Positions 1 to 10,000 are shown, numbered from the stretch's first letter. The stretch is 64,000 nt of DNA from Mycobacteroides abscessus ATCC 19977 (GCF_000069185.1 NC_010397.1:4340001-4404000), one strand, 5' to 3'. The notes: generated by a model not told the origin, from the sequence alone. A program made the numbers and translations.

Positions 1-323
1 TCGAATGTGCGACGACTCAAGGTCACCATGGTGCCCTTGGGCACCACACCAAGCGTCCACCTGGTTCGCCAGCCGGCCGGGGAATCCAGCTTGGTATCCC
101 ACCAGAAAATCGCCAGCTTTTCGTTTGGCGTAGCCACCAAGACCTCGTACGCAATGCTCCCCGGAATAATTGGCAATCGACACCGGCAGGTCCATCTGGC
201 GACCTTTGGGCGGGAAACCAACCTGTTCGACGAAGCAGTCCTCCATGACCCCGGGGGGACCGGAACACTCCAAACCCGCCGCATATCCGCCGCCGAGACT
301 ACGGATAGAAGAAGTCTCCATCG
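1..323 (-). pseudogene. possible frameshifted gene remnant at left edge
   Basis: Two minus-strand frames look protein-like in succession. From about 323 down to about 160 one frame has high third-position GC. From about 165 to the window edge another frame reads plausibly (it includes AYEVLVATPNEKLAIFWWDT). No single frame with a clear start covers both. This suggests a gene broken by a frameshift and running off the left edge. The family is not recognised. It could also be chance reading in high-GC DNA. Confidence 0.25.
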
Positions 324-626
324 TTGGTGGTGTCATCCCACGCACCCCGCAGAACCGGCGACGGGATGATTGAATTGATTAGCTAGGCAAACGTTTGACG
401 GCGCCGACGGGCTATCCGTCGCCGACACATGGGATCTCAGCAAACCATGCGGCGGGTACACCAATGGCTTGTAGTCAGAACTGGCATCCAGAAGGGCCCG
501 TCCAGCACACGGGTAACGCACCGCGGGAACGCCTGCCGCGAATCTGGCCTCACCCACTCCCAGACTTGCCTCTTAAACTGGCGTCTCGGTAGGGAAGGTC
601 CCGGAAAGGTCAGGCAACGGAAGCTC

Positions 627-1781
627 GTGGGGCTTGAGGACGTCGAAGCACTGCACGACTTGGTCGGCGGGGTCGAACTTTCGGGAAATAAACTTGTCCG
701 GAGCTTCTACAGCCGCTGGTTCGCCATCGACCCCACCGTCGGCGATCTGTTTCCCGCCGACATGTCGGCACAACGTGAGCACTTCCGGCAGGCACTGCAG
801 TTCGTACTCTGGGAGATGGCGTCCTACCGCACCGAAGGCCTGGTCAACTTCCTCGCCCAGCTGGGCCGCGACCACCGCAAGTTCGGCGCTACCGACAGTC
901 AGTACGACACCATGCGGCAAGCTCTGCTTGATACCACACGTGAGGTGCTGCAACCGATTTGGGACCAGCGGATGGAGGCCACCGCCACCGAGGTCTACAC
1001 GGTGATGATCGAGGTGATGCGCAGCGCCGCCGCCTCGGACATCGGCCAGCCCTGGTGGGACGGAAAGGTCATCGAGTTTCACCGCACCTCAAGAGATCTC
1101 GCACTGATCAGGCTGAAGCTCAACGCACCCATGCCGTACCACTGTGGACAGTATGTTCATGTCCAGGTGCCGCAAAGTCCGCGGAATTGGCGTTACCTCA
1201 GTCTGGCGATTCCGCCCGATCCCGAGGGCTACATAGAGTTTCATGTCAGGGCGGTACCCGGTGGACTGGTCAGCGGCGACATCGTCAACAAGACCAAGGT
1301 GGGTGACACCTGGCGGATTTCGCCGCCACTCGGTGCGCTGTCGGTGAATCGCGACGGCGGAGACATTCTGATGGTCGCGGGCAGCACCGGTATCGCACCG
1401 CTGCGCTGCCTCATCATGGAGCTGTCCCAGTGGGCCGAAAACCCAAGGGTTCATCTGTTTTATGGGGCACGGTACCCGCAGGAACTCTATGACCTGTGGA
1501 CGCTATGGCATATCGCTTCCACGAATCCGTGGCTCTCGGTCACGCCGGTCACGGAGTACCCCCGGAACCCGGACTGGGCCACCGAGTACCACGATCCGAC
1601 CCCGCCTCGAGGCCTCCACGTCCGCCAGACGGGATTGCTCTCGGAGGTGGTGACGGCGTACGGCGGCTGGGGCGACCGGCAGATCCTGATCGGCGGCTCG
1701 GCATCGATGATCCAGGCAACCAAGGAAGCGCTGGTATCCAGGGGCGCGGACGCCTCCAGAATCCAGCACGACCCGCTTTAG
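627..1781 (+). CDS. type II flavohemoglobin (Rv0385-like globin/FAD/NAD oxidoreductase)
   Basis: The 384-residue protein has an N-terminal globin domain (about 1-135, proximal His83 in GRDHRKFG), an FAD-binding domain (about 145-240, with the GQYVHVQVP and RYLSLAIP segments) and a C-terminal NAD-binding domain (MVAGSTGIAP, HLFYGAR, GGWGDRQ). It closely resembles my recollection of M. tuberculosis Rv0385, a type II flavohemoglobin; that class has been linked to D-lactate oxidation rather than classical NO dioxygenation. I chose the GTG at 627 because GGAAG precedes it and the protein then begins MGLED as in Rv0385; the upstream in-frame extension (from 429) has poor coding character. The gene is convergent with hspR, overlapping by 4 bp. 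The family call is firm; the substrate is inference. Confidence 0.88.
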   Translation: MGLEDVEALHDLVGGVELSGNKLVRSFYSRWFAIDPTVGDLFPADMSAQREHFRQALQFVLWEMASYRTEGLVNFLAQLGRDHRKFGATDSQYDTMRQALLDTTREVLQPIWDQRMEATATEVYTVMIEVMRSAAASDIGQPWWDGKVIEFHRTSRDLALIRLKLNAPMPYHCGQYVHVQVPQSPRNWRYLSLAIPPDPEGYIEFHVRAVPGGLVSGDIVNKTKVGDTWRISPPLGALSVNRDGGDILMVAGSTGIAPLRCLIMELSQWAENPRVHLFYGARYPQELYDLWTLWHIASTNPWLSVTPVTEYPRNPDWATEYHDPTPPRGLHVRQTGLLSEVVTAYGGWGDRQILIGGSASMIQATKEALVSRGADASRIQHDPL

Positions 1782-2197
1782 CGCTGCTGCCGGGGCTGCC
1801 AGACCACCACGGCCGTACTCTTGGGGATGACGGCGACCTCGCGGCCCGCGGTGGCGGCGCGCAGCTGGGCTACCTCAGCCGTCAGCTCGGCGAGCTTGGC
1901 CTGCAGCGCCTCCACCTGATTGGTCAGCTCGATAACACGTTTGATACCAGCGAGATTGACGCCTTCATCCTGCGAGAGCCGCTGCACTTCGCGCAAGAGA
2001 TCGACGTCGCGTTGGGAGTAACGGCGTCCCCCACCTGTGGTGCGTTCCGGGCTGACCAGCCCGAGCCGGTCGTACGTGCGCAGCGTCTGCGCGTGCATAC
2101 CGGCCAGCTCGGCAGCCACGGAGATCAGAAAAGTGCGGGCGCCCCGCTCGGGCTGACGACGACGGGAGGCGCCTCCGTCACCCTGCGAGGATGTCAT
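1778..2197 (-). CDS. hspR: heat-shock repressor HspR (MerR family)
   Basis: A 139-residue MerR-type regulator. The winged helix-turn-helix spans about residues 22-95 ([20 protein letters not shown], then [14 protein letters not shown]). A Leu/Ala/Glu-rich coiled coil follows at about 92-118, and the C-terminal tail ends [10 protein letters not shown], typical of actinobacterial HspR. HspR, with DnaK as corepressor, shuts off the dnaK operon by binding HAIR sequences; two such sites lie upstream of dnaK here. It is the last gene of dnaK-grpE-dnaJ1-hspR and its start overlaps the dnaJ1 stop (ATGA), implying translational coupling. Confidence 0.95.
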   Translation of the reverse strand: MTSSQGDGGASRRRQPERGARTFLISVAAELAGMHAQTLRTYDRLGLVSPERTTGGGRRYSQRDVDLLREVQRLSQDEGVNLAGIKRVIELTNQVEALQAKLAELTAEVAQLRAATAGREVAVIPKSTAVVVWQPRQQR

Positions 2198-3375
2198 CGT
2201 GCACCTGCCCAGCCGGCCCGCGGGTCGAACCCACTTGCCTTCTCGGCCACCTGATAACGCTGCAATGCCTCCAGCGCACTGTCTTCGAGCTTGGACGGCA
2301 CCGCGACCTTGACGGTGACCAACAAGTCGCCGTTGCCGCCGGCACGCTTCGGGATACCGCGTCCTCGCACCCGCAGGATGCGCCCGTCCGAGGTACCAGC
2401 GGGCACCTTCACGCCAACGCGGCCTTCCAGAGTCGGTACGGAAATCGTGGCACCCAAAGCCAGTTCAGTAAAGCTCACCGGCACGGTAAGAGTCAGATCG
2501 TCGCCATCACGGCTGAAGACCTTGTCCGGCCGCACGTGCACGGTGACATACAGGTCACCGGACGGTGCGCCGCGCAGCCCTGCCTCACCCTGGCCAGCCA
2601 GCCGAATACGTTGTCCGTCATCGACTCCGGGCGGGATCCGCACGGTGATGGTGCGCGTCCGGGTGGTGACTCCGGTGCCCTGGCAGTCTGTGCAGGGGTT
2701 CTCGATGATCGAACCCGTTCCGCGGCAATCCGCGCACGGCTCGGAGAACCCGAATGCGCCCTGGTTGCGATTGATGACACCGCTGCCGTTGCACGAGCCG
2801 CAGACCTTCGGGCTGGTGCCCGGACGGGCACCGCTGCCGTGGCAGGTGGTGCACGGTGCGGGGCTGGTGAGCCGCAGCGGAACCGATACGCCCTTGCACG
2901 CCTCTACGAAGTCGAGTTGAGTCTCGGTTTCCAAGTCGTTTCCGCGGCGCGGCCGACTGGCGCGCGGTTGAGCGCGCTGCCCGAACAGACCACCGAACAG
3001 GTCGCCGATTCCACCCCCGCCGGAGGTGTCGGCATTGCCGAACAGATCGTTCAGATTGAACTCGGCGCTGTTGCTCCCGCCGCTGAACCCGCCGCCACCG
3101 AACCCGTTGTCGCCGAAGCGCCGTCCGAATCCGCCACCGGCGAAGAGCCGACGCGTCTCGTCGTATTCCTTGCGCTTGGCTGGGTCCGACAGCACATCTT
3201 TGGCTTCACTGACGGCCTTGTATCGGTCCTCGGCAGCTTGGTTACCCGGGTTTCGGTCCGGGTGATTTTCGGCCAACAGCTTGCGTGCGGCCTTCTTGAT
3301 TTCGTCTTGGGTCGCGGTAGAGGAGACGCCGAGCTCCTTGTAGAAGTCTTTCTCGACCCATTCACGTTGCGTCAC
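2194..3375 (-). CDS. dnaJ1: chaperone protein DnaJ1
   Basis: The 393-residue J-protein is the cochaperone that stimulates DnaK ATP hydrolysis and delivers substrates. It has a J domain (about 10-75, HPD motif at 38-40), a Gly/Phe/Asn-rich region (about 79-135) and four CxxCxGxG zinc-finger repeats starting at Cys175, Cys192, Cys214 and Cys228. The C-terminal substrate-binding domains contain [10 protein letters not shown] and PAGTSDGR. It is a complete class I DnaJ. The start has a GGAGGTGA-type Shine-Dalgarno upstream at about 3380-3387. It lies 45 bp after grpE and overlaps hspR by 4 bp, so it shares the HspR-controlled transcript. Confidence 0.96.
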   Translation of the reverse strand: MTQREWVEKDFYKELGVSSTATQDEIKKAARKLLAENHPDRNPGNQAAEDRYKAVSEAKDVLSDPAKRKEYDETRRLFAGGGFGRRFGDNGFGGGGFSGGSNSAEFNLNDLFGNADTSGGGGIGDLFGGLFGQRAQPRASRPRRGNDLETETQLDFVEACKGVSVPLRLTSPAPCTTCHGSGARPGTSPKVCGSCNGSGVINRNQGAFGFSEPCADCRGTGSIIENPCTDCQGTGVTTRTRTITVRIPPGVDDGQRIRLAGQGEAGLRGAPSGDLYVTVHVRPDKVFSRDGDDLTLTVPVSFTELALGATISVPTLEGRVGVKVPAGTSDGRILRVRGRGIPKRAGGNGDLLVTVKVAVPSKLEDSALEALQRYQVAEKASGFDPRAGWAGAR

Positions 3376-3420
3376 CCGACATCACCTCCTTCGCGTCCAT
3401 CGGGTCTTACTCTGCAGTTC

Positions 3421-4110
3421 TTACTCTGATTCTGTCTCTGATTTTGTTTCGGCATCCCCGGTTCCGGGTTCCTGCTGAGCCGTGTCGCCATCGGTGACCA
3501 CGACCATCGCGGTGCGCAGCACGCGGTCCCCCAACTTGTAGCCCTTGCGCAGCACCGCGGCCAGTACCGGATGGCCGTCCTGGCCATCGTGCTGAACCGC
3601 CTCGTGCAGAGAGGGATCGAAGTCATCGCCCTCGGCTCCGAACGTCGCCAGCCCCAGCCCTTCCAGCGCCGCGGTCAGCTTGTCCGAAACACTGCGCAGC
3701 GGGCCAGACTCCAGGTCGCCGTGCTCTCGCGCGCGGTCGAGGTCATCCAGCACACCCAGCAGTTGGGTCACCACGGACGCCTTGGCCGAGTCGATCACGG
3801 CCTGTCGGTCCCGTTCCACCCGCTTGCGGTAGTTGGCGAAATCGGCATGCGCACGCTGCAGGTCGGCCGTCAGTTCGGCCACCTTGACATCCGCATCCGA
3901 GCCGCCCTCCGAGGCCGCGGCCGCAGGGCCGGATGTCGCCGACCCTGCGGCTCCGGATGCCGAAGCACCCGGTTCCGCTGTGGCAGCCTTCGATTCAGCT
4001 GCCTTCGCCTCTTCGCGAACCGCGCCGGTGTTGGGATCGATCCGGCGCTTGTCGGTGACGGTCACCGGTTCGCGTTCTTCTTCCCGATCTTGCCCACCGG
4101 TCGATGTCAC
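3421..4110 (-). CDS. grpE: nucleotide exchange factor GrpE
   Basis: The 229-residue GrpE releases ADP from DnaK. The N-terminal ~75 residues are an Ala/Ser/Glu-rich, probably disordered extension. They are followed by the long coiled-coil helix (about 75-125, with [14 protein letters not shown]) and the conserved [13 protein letters not shown] segment. A C-terminal beta domain follows, with a Glu/Thr/Gln-rich tail. Its start overlaps the dnaK stop (ATGA), so the two are translationally coupled. The unusually long acidic N-terminus is typical of actinobacterial GrpE. Confidence 0.95.
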   Translation of the reverse strand: MTSTGGQDREEEREPVTVTDKRRIDPNTGAVREEAKAAESKAATAEPGASASGAAGSATSGPAAAASEGGSDADVKVAELTADLQRAHADFANYRKRVERDRQAVIDSAKASVVTQLLGVLDDLDRAREHGDLESGPLRSVSDKLTAALEGLGLATFGAEGDDFDPSLHEAVQHDGQDGHPVLAAVLRKGYKLGDRVLRTAMVVVTDGDTAQQEPGTGDAETKSETESE

Positions 4111-5969
4111 TTGCTGTCCTTCTCCTCGTCAACAACCTCGGCATCAACGACATCGCTGTCGGCGGAGCCGGCCCCACCTTCAGCGCCGTCGGCCTGAGCC
4201 TTGGCAGCAGCAGCCTCGTAGATGGCCTGTCCGAGCGCCTGCGACTGCTCACCCAGCTTCTCCATGGCTGCCTTGATCGCACCGATATCAGTGCCTTCCA
4301 GTGCCTTCTTGGCCTCGCTGATGGCCTCGTCGACCTTGGACAGGGTCTCGTCGGAGACCACCTTTTCGCTGCCCTCAGCAGGCTCGCGCTGTTCCTTGAC
4401 GAACTTCTCCGTCTGGTAGACCAGCGACTCGGCCTGGTTACGGACATCGGCCTCTTCGCGGCGCTTCTTGTCCTCGTCGGCGTGCGCCTCGGCGTCCTTG
4501 ATCATCCGGTCGATCTCTTCCTTGGACAGGCCGGAGCCTTCCTGGATCTTGATCGTGTTCTCCTTGCCGGTGCCCTTGTCCTTCGCGGTCACGTGCACGA
4601 TGCCGTTCGCATCGATGTCGAAGGTGACCTCGATCTGCGGCACACCGCGCGGGGCCGGCGGAATTCCGGTCAGCTCGAAGGAGCCCAGGAGCTTGTTGTG
4701 CGAAGCGATTTCGCGCTCACCCTGATACACCTGGATCTGCACCGACGGCTGGTTGTCGTCCGCGGTGGTGAACGTCTCAGACCGCTTGGTGGGGATGGTG
4801 GTGTTGCGCTCGATGAGCTTGGTCATCACGCCACCCTTGGTCTCGATACCGAGAGACAGCGGGGTGACATCAAGCAGCAGAACGTCTTTCACCTCGCCCT
4901 TGAGCACACCGGCCTGCAGCGCGGCACCCACGGCGACGACCTCATCCGGGTTGACGCCCTTGTTGGGCTCCTTGCCGCCGGTCAGCTCCTTGACCAGATC
5001 GGTAACCGCCGGCATACGGGTGGAACCACCCACCAACACCACGTGGTCGATATCGGACACGGAGACACCGGCATCCTTGATCACCGACTGGAACGGCTTG
5101 CGGGTGCGGTCCAGCAGATCCTGAGTGATCTTCTGGAACTCGGCACGCGTCAGCTGCTCGTCGAGGAACAGCGGATTCTTGTCGGCGTCAACTGTGATGT
5201 ACGGCAGGTTGATCGAAGTGCTCTGCGAGCTGGAGAGCTCGATCTTGGCCTTCTCGGCAGCCTCACGCAGGCGCTGCATCGCCATCTTGTCCTTGGTCAG
5301 GTCGATGCCGGCGCTGGCCTTGAACTTGTCGACGAGCCACGTCACGATGCGCTCGTCCCAGTCGTCACCACCGAGGTGGTTGTCGCCCGAGGTCGCACGG
5401 ACCTCGACGACACCGTCGCCGATTTCCAGCAGCGACACGTCGAAGGTGCCACCACCGAGGTCGAAGACCAGGATCGTCTGTTCCTTCTCGCCCTTGTCCA
5501 GGCCGTAGGCCAAAGCGGCCGCGGTCGGCTCGTTGACGATCCGCAGCACGTTCAGACCGGCGATCTGGCCGGCTTCCTTGGTCGCCTGACGCTGAGCGTC
5601 ATTGAAGTACGCCGGCACGGTGATGACGGCATCGGTGATGTCCTCACCCAAGTAGGCCTCGGCGTCGCGCTTCAGCTTCTGCAGCGTGCGGGCGCTGATC
5701 TCCTGGGGGGTGTAGTTCTTTCCGTCGATTTCGACGGTCCAATCGGTGCCCATGTGACGCTTGACCGACCGAATGGTCCGGTCGACGTTGGTCACCGCCT
5801 GGTTCTTAGCGGGCTGACCCACCAGCACCTCGCCATTGCGCGCGAACGCAACGACCGACGGGGTGGTGCGAGAGCCTTCTGAGTTCGCGACAACTACCGG
5901 GTCGCCGCCTTCGAGGACGGCGACAACGGAGTTGGTGGTCCCGAGGTCGATTCCGACCGCACGAGCCAT
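4107..5969 (-). CDS. dnaK: molecular chaperone DnaK (Hsp70)
   Basis: Full-length 620-residue Hsp70. The nucleotide-binding domain covers about 1-365 ([12 protein letters not shown] at the N-terminus, then [14 protein letters not shown] and [10 protein letters not shown]). The substrate-binding domain follows ([13 protein letters not shown]), then the helical lid and an acidic C-terminus ending EEKDSK. It is the first gene of the heat-shock operon. AGGAGG stands about 7 bases before the ATG. Two HAIR-type inverted repeats lie within 110 bp upstream, so repression by HspR is expected. Codon use is strongly biased, as in highly expressed mycobacterial genes. Confidence 0.98.
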   Translation of the reverse strand: MARAVGIDLGTTNSVVAVLEGGDPVVVANSEGSRTTPSVVAFARNGEVLVGQPAKNQAVTNVDRTIRSVKRHMGTDWTVEIDGKNYTPQEISARTLQKLKRDAEAYLGEDITDAVITVPAYFNDAQRQATKEAGQIAGLNVLRIVNEPTAAALAYGLDKGEKEQTILVFDLGGGTFDVSLLEIGDGVVEVRATSGDNHLGGDDWDERIVTWLVDKFKASAGIDLTKDKMAMQRLREAAEKAKIELSSSQSTSINLPYITVDADKNPLFLDEQLTRAEFQKITQDLLDRTRKPFQSVIKDAGVSVSDIDHVVLVGGSTRMPAVTDLVKELTGGKEPNKGVNPDEVVAVGAALQAGVLKGEVKDVLLLDVTPLSLGIETKGGVMTKLIERNTTIPTKRSETFTTADDNQPSVQIQVYQGEREIASHNKLLGSFELTGIPPAPRGVPQIEVTFDIDANGIVHVTAKDKGTGKENTIKIQEGSGLSKEEIDRMIKDAEAHADEDKKRREEADVRNQAESLVYQTEKFVKEQREPAEGSEKVVSDETLSKVDEAISEAKKALEGTDIGAIKAAMEKLGEQSQALGQAIYEAAAAKAQADGAEGGAGSADSDVVDAEVVDEEKDSK

Positions 5970-6000
5970 AGTTCATTCCTCCTGTTGGTTACCTCATTGC

Positions 6001-6021
6001 CTTCAGTGAGATCCGCTCAAG
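6001..6021 (-). promoter_or_regulatory. HAIR-type HspR operator, proximal
   Basis: CTTCAGT-N7-GCTCAAG matches the HAIR consensus CTTGAGT-N7-ACTCAAG with one mismatch per half-site. It lies 32 bp upstream of the dnaK start codon. The match is seen directly; binding by HspR is inferred from the known operator and the hspR gene in the operon. Confidence 0.7.
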
Positions 6022-6054
6022 TTTGCCTCGTCCAGATCTTTTCGTCAAGCCATA

Positions 6055-6075
6055 GTTGAGTCAATGTGACTCAAG
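6055..6075 (-). promoter_or_regulatory. HAIR-type HspR operator, distal
   Basis: GTTGAGT-N7-ACTCAAG differs from the HAIR consensus by one base. It is centred 44 bp outside the centre of the hairpin at 6001-6021 (54 bp centre to centre) and 86 bp upstream of the dnaK start. A TTGAC element overlaps it on the minus strand, suggesting that operator and promoter overlap. Confidence 0.8.
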
Positions 6076-6151
6076 TTCGACATACTGCTCAACGGCCCGC
6101 CGTCGATATTTGTTCCCGAGCAGTCGAACCCGGTTCCATCAGGGGTTTTGG

Positions 6152-6847
6152 CTATCCCTGCGGTGGCGGGAAGCAGTCTTTCCACTCACCGTTCTCGATC
6201 AACAACGGGACGTGGTTGTTCTGCGTCTGCGGCGGGTATTGGTCGAATGCCGTCGTCATGGTCACATCCGCGGTCGCGGTATCCCCCATCACCTTGATGT
6301 TCTCTACCTTCCAGTCCTGGACAACGGTGATCTCGGCAAGCATCTTGCGCTGACCTGCGTCAAAGGCCGCCTCGTCCTGCCGCCCCCAGGCCGTCGCCAA
6401 TTCCTGCGCCGTCTGGCTCGACATCTTCGGGTGCATTTCTTGCAGCCGCGACGCCAGCTGCTTGACCGCCGCCGGATCGTTGAGAGGTTCCGGCTTCTTG
6501 AGCGACGACATCGGCTGTACCGCCTTCATCATCGCCGCGCGTGTGGCCTCCTTGTACTGCGCGCAACTGACATCGACGAGCGCGTCGATGTCGTAGTTTT
6601 CGTTGGCCTGCCGCTCCCGCTCGAACAACGCACGGATGGCAGCCTCGTCGGTCGCCGGGGTACGAACCGGTTTGGCCGGGGTCGTCGATTGCGGGACGCT
6701 CGAGGAACTGGTACCCGCCGATGTCGACGACCCGTCGGTCGAGATGCGGCGCATGGGCTGCTCGTCCTGACACCCCACAAGCACGGCGGCCGCCGCCAGC
6801 GCCAACACCGGCGCCATTCCAGACTTGATCCGAATCCTGGCCATCAT
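6152..6847 (-). CDS. putative lipoprotein, mycobacterial
   Basis: The 231-residue protein begins with a charged n-region and a hydrophobic stretch ending in the lipobox LVGC (Cys26), so it should be lipid-anchored on the outer face of the membrane. Residues 30-70 are Ser/Thr/Pro-rich linker. The rest looks like a small NTF2/lumazine-binding-type domain (FERERQANENYDIDALVDVSC, then a C-terminal beta-rich section ending WKDCFPPPQG). Two Cys residues in the mature part might form a disulphide. There is no enzymatic motif and the function is unknown. The start is ATG 6847 or the adjacent ATG 6844. Confidence 0.75.
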   Translation of the reverse strand: MMARIRIKSGMAPVLALAAAAVLVGCQDEQPMRRISTDGSSTSAGTSSSSVPQSTTPAKPVRTPATDEAAIRALFERERQANENYDIDALVDVSCAQYKEATRAAMMKAVQPMSSLKKPEPLNDPAAVKQLASRLQEMHPKMSSQTAQELATAWGRQDEAAFDAGQRKMLAEITVVQDWKVENIKVMGDTATADVTMTTAFDQYPPQTQNNHVPLLIENGEWKDCFPPPQG

Positions 6848-6998
6848 CGTCGTCCCCCCTCGTGGTCGGCTGGTGCTGCTCAGGTTACCGGCGCGCGAGC
6901 ACCGTCCCTCCGTTCACCTCCTCATGAGCGAGCTGCGCCGAGACAATCACTCCACCACTTTGCGGTCTACCCGACACGCACGGGCGCAGACTGAGTCC

Positions 6999-7577
6999 AT
7001 GCACACCACCGTCGACGAGATCTCAGACGGTATTTTCCGGTTCTCGACCTGGATCCCATCACCGAGCACGGCTGCACGTTCATCAGTTTGTACTCACCGG
7101 TGAGCAACCATTTCTCTTTCACACCGGACAGAACTTCTTGTATCCCAAGGTTTCTCAGGCAATCTCACGTGCAATACCGCTGGATTCGATGTGCCGGATA
7201 TCCTTCGGACACCGGCTGCGGTTTCTTGCCACTCCACACATCCCTCATAACTGGGAGACAGGGCTGCGGTTCGACGAAACCACCGCAACGCTGCTGTGCG
7301 GTGACCTGTTCACCCATACCGGACAGGTTCCGGCACTCACCGAATCAGTTTGTGTGGCACCGGCATTGGCAGCCGAGGTGCTCTTTCACGCCGCCGGCCC
7401 GACCACCACCCTGGCACTCACACTCGAACAGCTCGCCGCCCTCGGACCAGCCACGCTCGCCATCATGCGCGGTTCGTCCTCGGAGGTGACGGAGCCGGGC
7501 AGCTTTGCTTACTTCGGGACGGTGACACCGAACTCGCGAACCGCGATGATTCAGCGGCCTTTACGAACGGCATATGA
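6999..7577 (+). pseudogene. broken metallo-beta-lactamase-fold hydrolase gene
   Basis: The reading starts MHTTVDEISDGIFRFSTWIP at 6999 and stops at about 7100. The neighbouring frame then carries the continuation (LTGEQPFLFHTGQNFLYPKV). That frame jumps from RISFGH directly to RLRFLATPHIPHNWETG, which implies an in-frame loss of about 55 codons that would hold the HxHxDH zinc ligands. It continues through CGDLFTHTGQVPALTES, and the end again shifts frame near 7480. The family is the ODP/flavodiiron-like MBL fold. With at least two frameshifts and a deletion of the metal-binding core, it is a pseudogene. Its 3' end overlaps the ccdA-like gene on the other strand. Confidence 0.75.
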
Positions 7578-8402
7578 ACTCGCCGCCGCTACGGCAACGA
7601 TCAGCGCGATGCCGCCGGTCAGCGGCCAGACTCCGGTGGCATCCACCACTCCGACCAGCCAGGCCTGCACCGTGCCGGCGGCGTTGATCACCGGATCGTC
7701 GGCACTGCCGTCTCCGAAGTTCAGCCGGATCTCGTAGTAGCCGTAATAGGCGACGTACAGACCGGTCAGCAGCACGATCACCCCGGCGATGCGGCCCACA
7801 TAGGGCAGTACCTTGCGCATGGTGGCCTGTACCGAATTACCCAGCAACGCGACCGCTAACGCCGCCACACCGACGGTCACCGCCATGCCCGCGCCATAGG
7901 CGATGAAGGCCAGCACGCCCGAGACGATCGATCCCTGTTTGAAGGTAGTGCTGATGACCGCCAGGAACGGTCCGACAGTGCAGGACAATGACGCCACCGC
8001 ATAGGTCAGTCCGTAGCCGAACATCGACAGCAGCGATGCGGTCGGCGCTCCGCCAGAAACCCGGGGCAGCACCAGTGTGAGCTCACGTCCGCACAGTAGC
8101 CAGATCGATAGCGCCACAAGAACTACACCGATCACCACGGTCGCAAAGGGCATGTATCGGCCCGCTGAGGCGACCACCGGCGAGACGACAAGTCCGAAGA
8201 CCCCGAACACCGTCAGGAAGCCACCGGCCATCGCCACGGTCGCGGTAGCGGCACGGGCAATCGCGGTCATCCTCGAAGCGGTGCCGTCGCTGCCTGCGAT
8301 CACCAGCCCGAGATAACCAGGGAGGAAGGCGAACCCGCACGGATTGAGCGCCGCCACCAATCCGGCGCCCAGCGCGAATGTGAGTGCTGCGGTATCAATC
8401 AC
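7551..8402 (-). CDS. CcdA/DsbD-family membrane protein (thiol-redox relay)
   Basis: The 283-residue integral membrane protein has about six to seven hydrophobic segments. It carries the two family cysteine motifs, NPCGF (about residue 22) and SLSCTVGPF (about residue 140). CcdA proteins move electrons from cytoplasmic thioredoxin across the membrane to extracytoplasmic thiol proteins. It lies 15 bp downstream of a thioredoxin-fold lipoprotein with a WCPTC motif, its probable partner, as in the Rv2877c-Rv2878c (MPT53) arrangement of M. tuberculosis. The exact substrate is unknown. Confidence 0.85.
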   Translation of the reverse strand: MIDTAALTFALGAGLVAALNPCGFAFLPGYLGLVIAGSDGTASRMTAIARAATATVAMAGGFLTVFGVFGLVVSPVVASAGRYMPFATVVIGVVLVALSIWLLCGRELTLVLPRVSGGAPTASLLSMFGYGLTYAVASLSCTVGPFLAVISTTFKQGSIVSGVLAFIAYGAGMAVTVGVAALAVALLGNSVQATMRKVLPYVGRIAGVIVLLTGLYVAYYGYYEIRLNFGDGSADDPVINAAGTVQAWLVGVVDATGVWPLTGGIALIVAVAAASSYAVRKGR

Positions 8403-8417
8403 GTCGATACAGCGGTA

Positions 8418-8924
8418 TCAGTGCAACTGCCCGATCTTCTTGTCGAGCTCCGGCCCCGAAAGGGGACTCTTGACCACCTCGGCCTTTCCTTCCGCTCCAA
8501 GGAAGGCGAAGGCTGGCTGGTGAGTGACGTCGTACAGGGCCCATACCTTGGCGTCGGTGTCGGCAAGCTGGATGAAGGTCAGGCCGTATTTGGTCACGAA
8601 GTCGCGCATCGCGGGCACCTGGTCCTGCGCGGCCACGCCCACGAAGGTGACATCAGAATGCGCAGTGGCCGCTTTCTGCAGATCGGGCGCCTCCTTCTGG
8701 CAAGTCGGGCACCACGGCGCCCAGAACCACAGCACCGCCTTCTTTCCCGCAAGGCTGCTGCCTGCGAAATCGGCCCCGTCGATGGTCTGCGCGGTGAAGT
8801 TCAGCAATCGCGACGACGGGGCCGACGAGGTCTCACCCTTCTCGGTTCCGGAACAACCGGATAGCCCCACACTCAGTGCCAGAGCCAGTACCGCCATGAT
8901 CGAAACCGTAACGCGTGATATCAC
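8418..8924 (-). CDS. MPT53/DsbE-like thioredoxin-fold lipoprotein
   Basis: A 168-residue exported thiol-disulphide oxidoreductase. The signal peptide ends in the lipobox LSGC (Cys24). The thioredoxin domain spans about 38-165 with WAPWCPTC (active-site Cys72 and Cys75) and a cis-proline region QPAF. It resembles secreted MPT53 (Rv2878c), which oxidises exported proteins, except that this version appears to be lipid-anchored. It is first in a two-gene operon with the CcdA-like gene 15 bp downstream, consistent with an electron donor/acceptor pair. Confidence 0.87.
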   Translation of the reverse strand: MISRVTVSIMAVLALALSVGLSGCSGTEKGETSSAPSSRLLNFTAQTIDGADFAGSSLAGKKAVLWFWAPWCPTCQKEAPDLQKAATAHSDVTFVGVAAQDQVPAMRDFVTKYGLTFIQLADTDAKVWALYDVTHQPAFAFLGAEGKAEVVKSPLSGPELDKKIGQLH

Positions 8925-9038
8925 TTTCCCTCGTTTCGCCGCATACCCATCAACTCACGCACATTTGTGTCCATTCACCGTAACCATCTACACAAGTCAG
9001 CTGTGCCCCGGCATGCGGCCTTACGTACGCTGGCGGTC

Positions 9039-9974
9039 ATGGACTTCCGGGTATTCGTTGAACCGCAGCAAGGCGCCACCTACTCAGATCAGTTGCGGGT
9101 GGCACAAGCAGCCGAGGAACTGGGGTTCTCCGCGTTCTTCCGGTCCGATCACTACCTGGCGATGGGAGGAGCCGACGGACTGCCCGGACCCACCGACGCA
9201 TGGGTGACCCTCGGCGCGATTGCCCGGGAGACCACCGCCATCCGTTTGGGCACCCTCGTCACTTCCGCCACCTTTCGCCATCCGGGCCCACTGGCCGTCA
9301 CTGTCGCCCAAGTTGACGAAATGAGCAGCGGTAGAGTGGATTTCGGGCTGGGTGCGGGATGGTTCAGCGAGGAACACGAAGCCTATGCGATTCCCTTTCC
9401 GTCCCTCGGTGAACGTTTCGACCGTCTCGAAGAACAGCTGGAAATCCTCACCGGCTTGTGGACCACTCCAACCGGCGACACCTACTCTTATGCGGGCAAG
9501 CACTACACAGTGACCGACTCGCCCGCGCTGCCTAAACCCGTGCAGGAACCGCACCCACCCATTGTCATCGGCGGTCTGGGCGTCAAGCGCACGCCGGCGC
9601 TGGCAGCCCGCTTCGCCACCGAGTTCAACCTGCCTTTCCAGCCGGTCGACGTCATCACCGACCAATACGCGCGCGTGGCGCACGCGGTGGAGGCCGCCGG
9701 GCGGCCCGCGGATTCGATGACCTACTCGGCGGCGTTCGCGTTGTGCATCGGTGATACGGACGCCGACATCGCCCGTCGCGCGGCGAACATCGGCCGCGAG
9801 GTGGAAGAGATCACCGAAAATAGCCCGCTTGCAGGCACTCCCGACGCGGTGGCAGAGAAGCTGAGCATCTACGTCGACGCCGGTGTCCAACGTGTATACG
9901 TCCAGTTACTCGATATACGCGACCTGGATCACCTGGAGTTCTTCGCCTCCACCGTGATACCGCAATTCAGCTGA
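9039..9974 (+). CDS. LLM-class F420-dependent oxidoreductase
   Basis: The 311-residue luciferase-like (LLM) TIM-barrel protein contains FFRSDHY near the N-terminus, IRLGTLVTSATFRHP, GRVDFGLGAGWFSEEHEAYAIPFP and HPPIVIGG, all typical of mycobacterial F420-binding members (TIGR03560-like). I chose the ATG at 9039 because it gives the family N-terminus MDFRVFVE; in-frame sequence upstream to 8967 does not look coding. The substrate is unknown. It stands alone, divergent from the thioredoxin gene. Confidence 0.85.
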   Translation: MDFRVFVEPQQGATYSDQLRVAQAAEELGFSAFFRSDHYLAMGGADGLPGPTDAWVTLGAIARETTAIRLGTLVTSATFRHPGPLAVTVAQVDEMSSGRVDFGLGAGWFSEEHEAYAIPFPSLGERFDRLEEQLEILTGLWTTPTGDTYSYAGKHYTVTDSPALPKPVQEPHPPIVIGGLGVKRTPALAARFATEFNLPFQPVDVITDQYARVAHAVEAAGRPADSMTYSAAFALCIGDTDADIARRAANIGREVEEITENSPLAGTPDAVAEKLSIYVDAGVQRVYVQLLDIRDLDHLEFFASTVIPQFS

Positions 9975-10000
9975 CGTTCTTCGGTTAGGCTCCTGCCCTG

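Noticed and set aside
4104..5882. Long plus-strand open frame opposite dnaK
   Set aside because: It mirrors the codon bias of dnaK, has no Shine-Dalgarno sequence and no recognisable domain. The same holds for long frames opposite iniB (16434-17667), dnaJ1 and mmpL.
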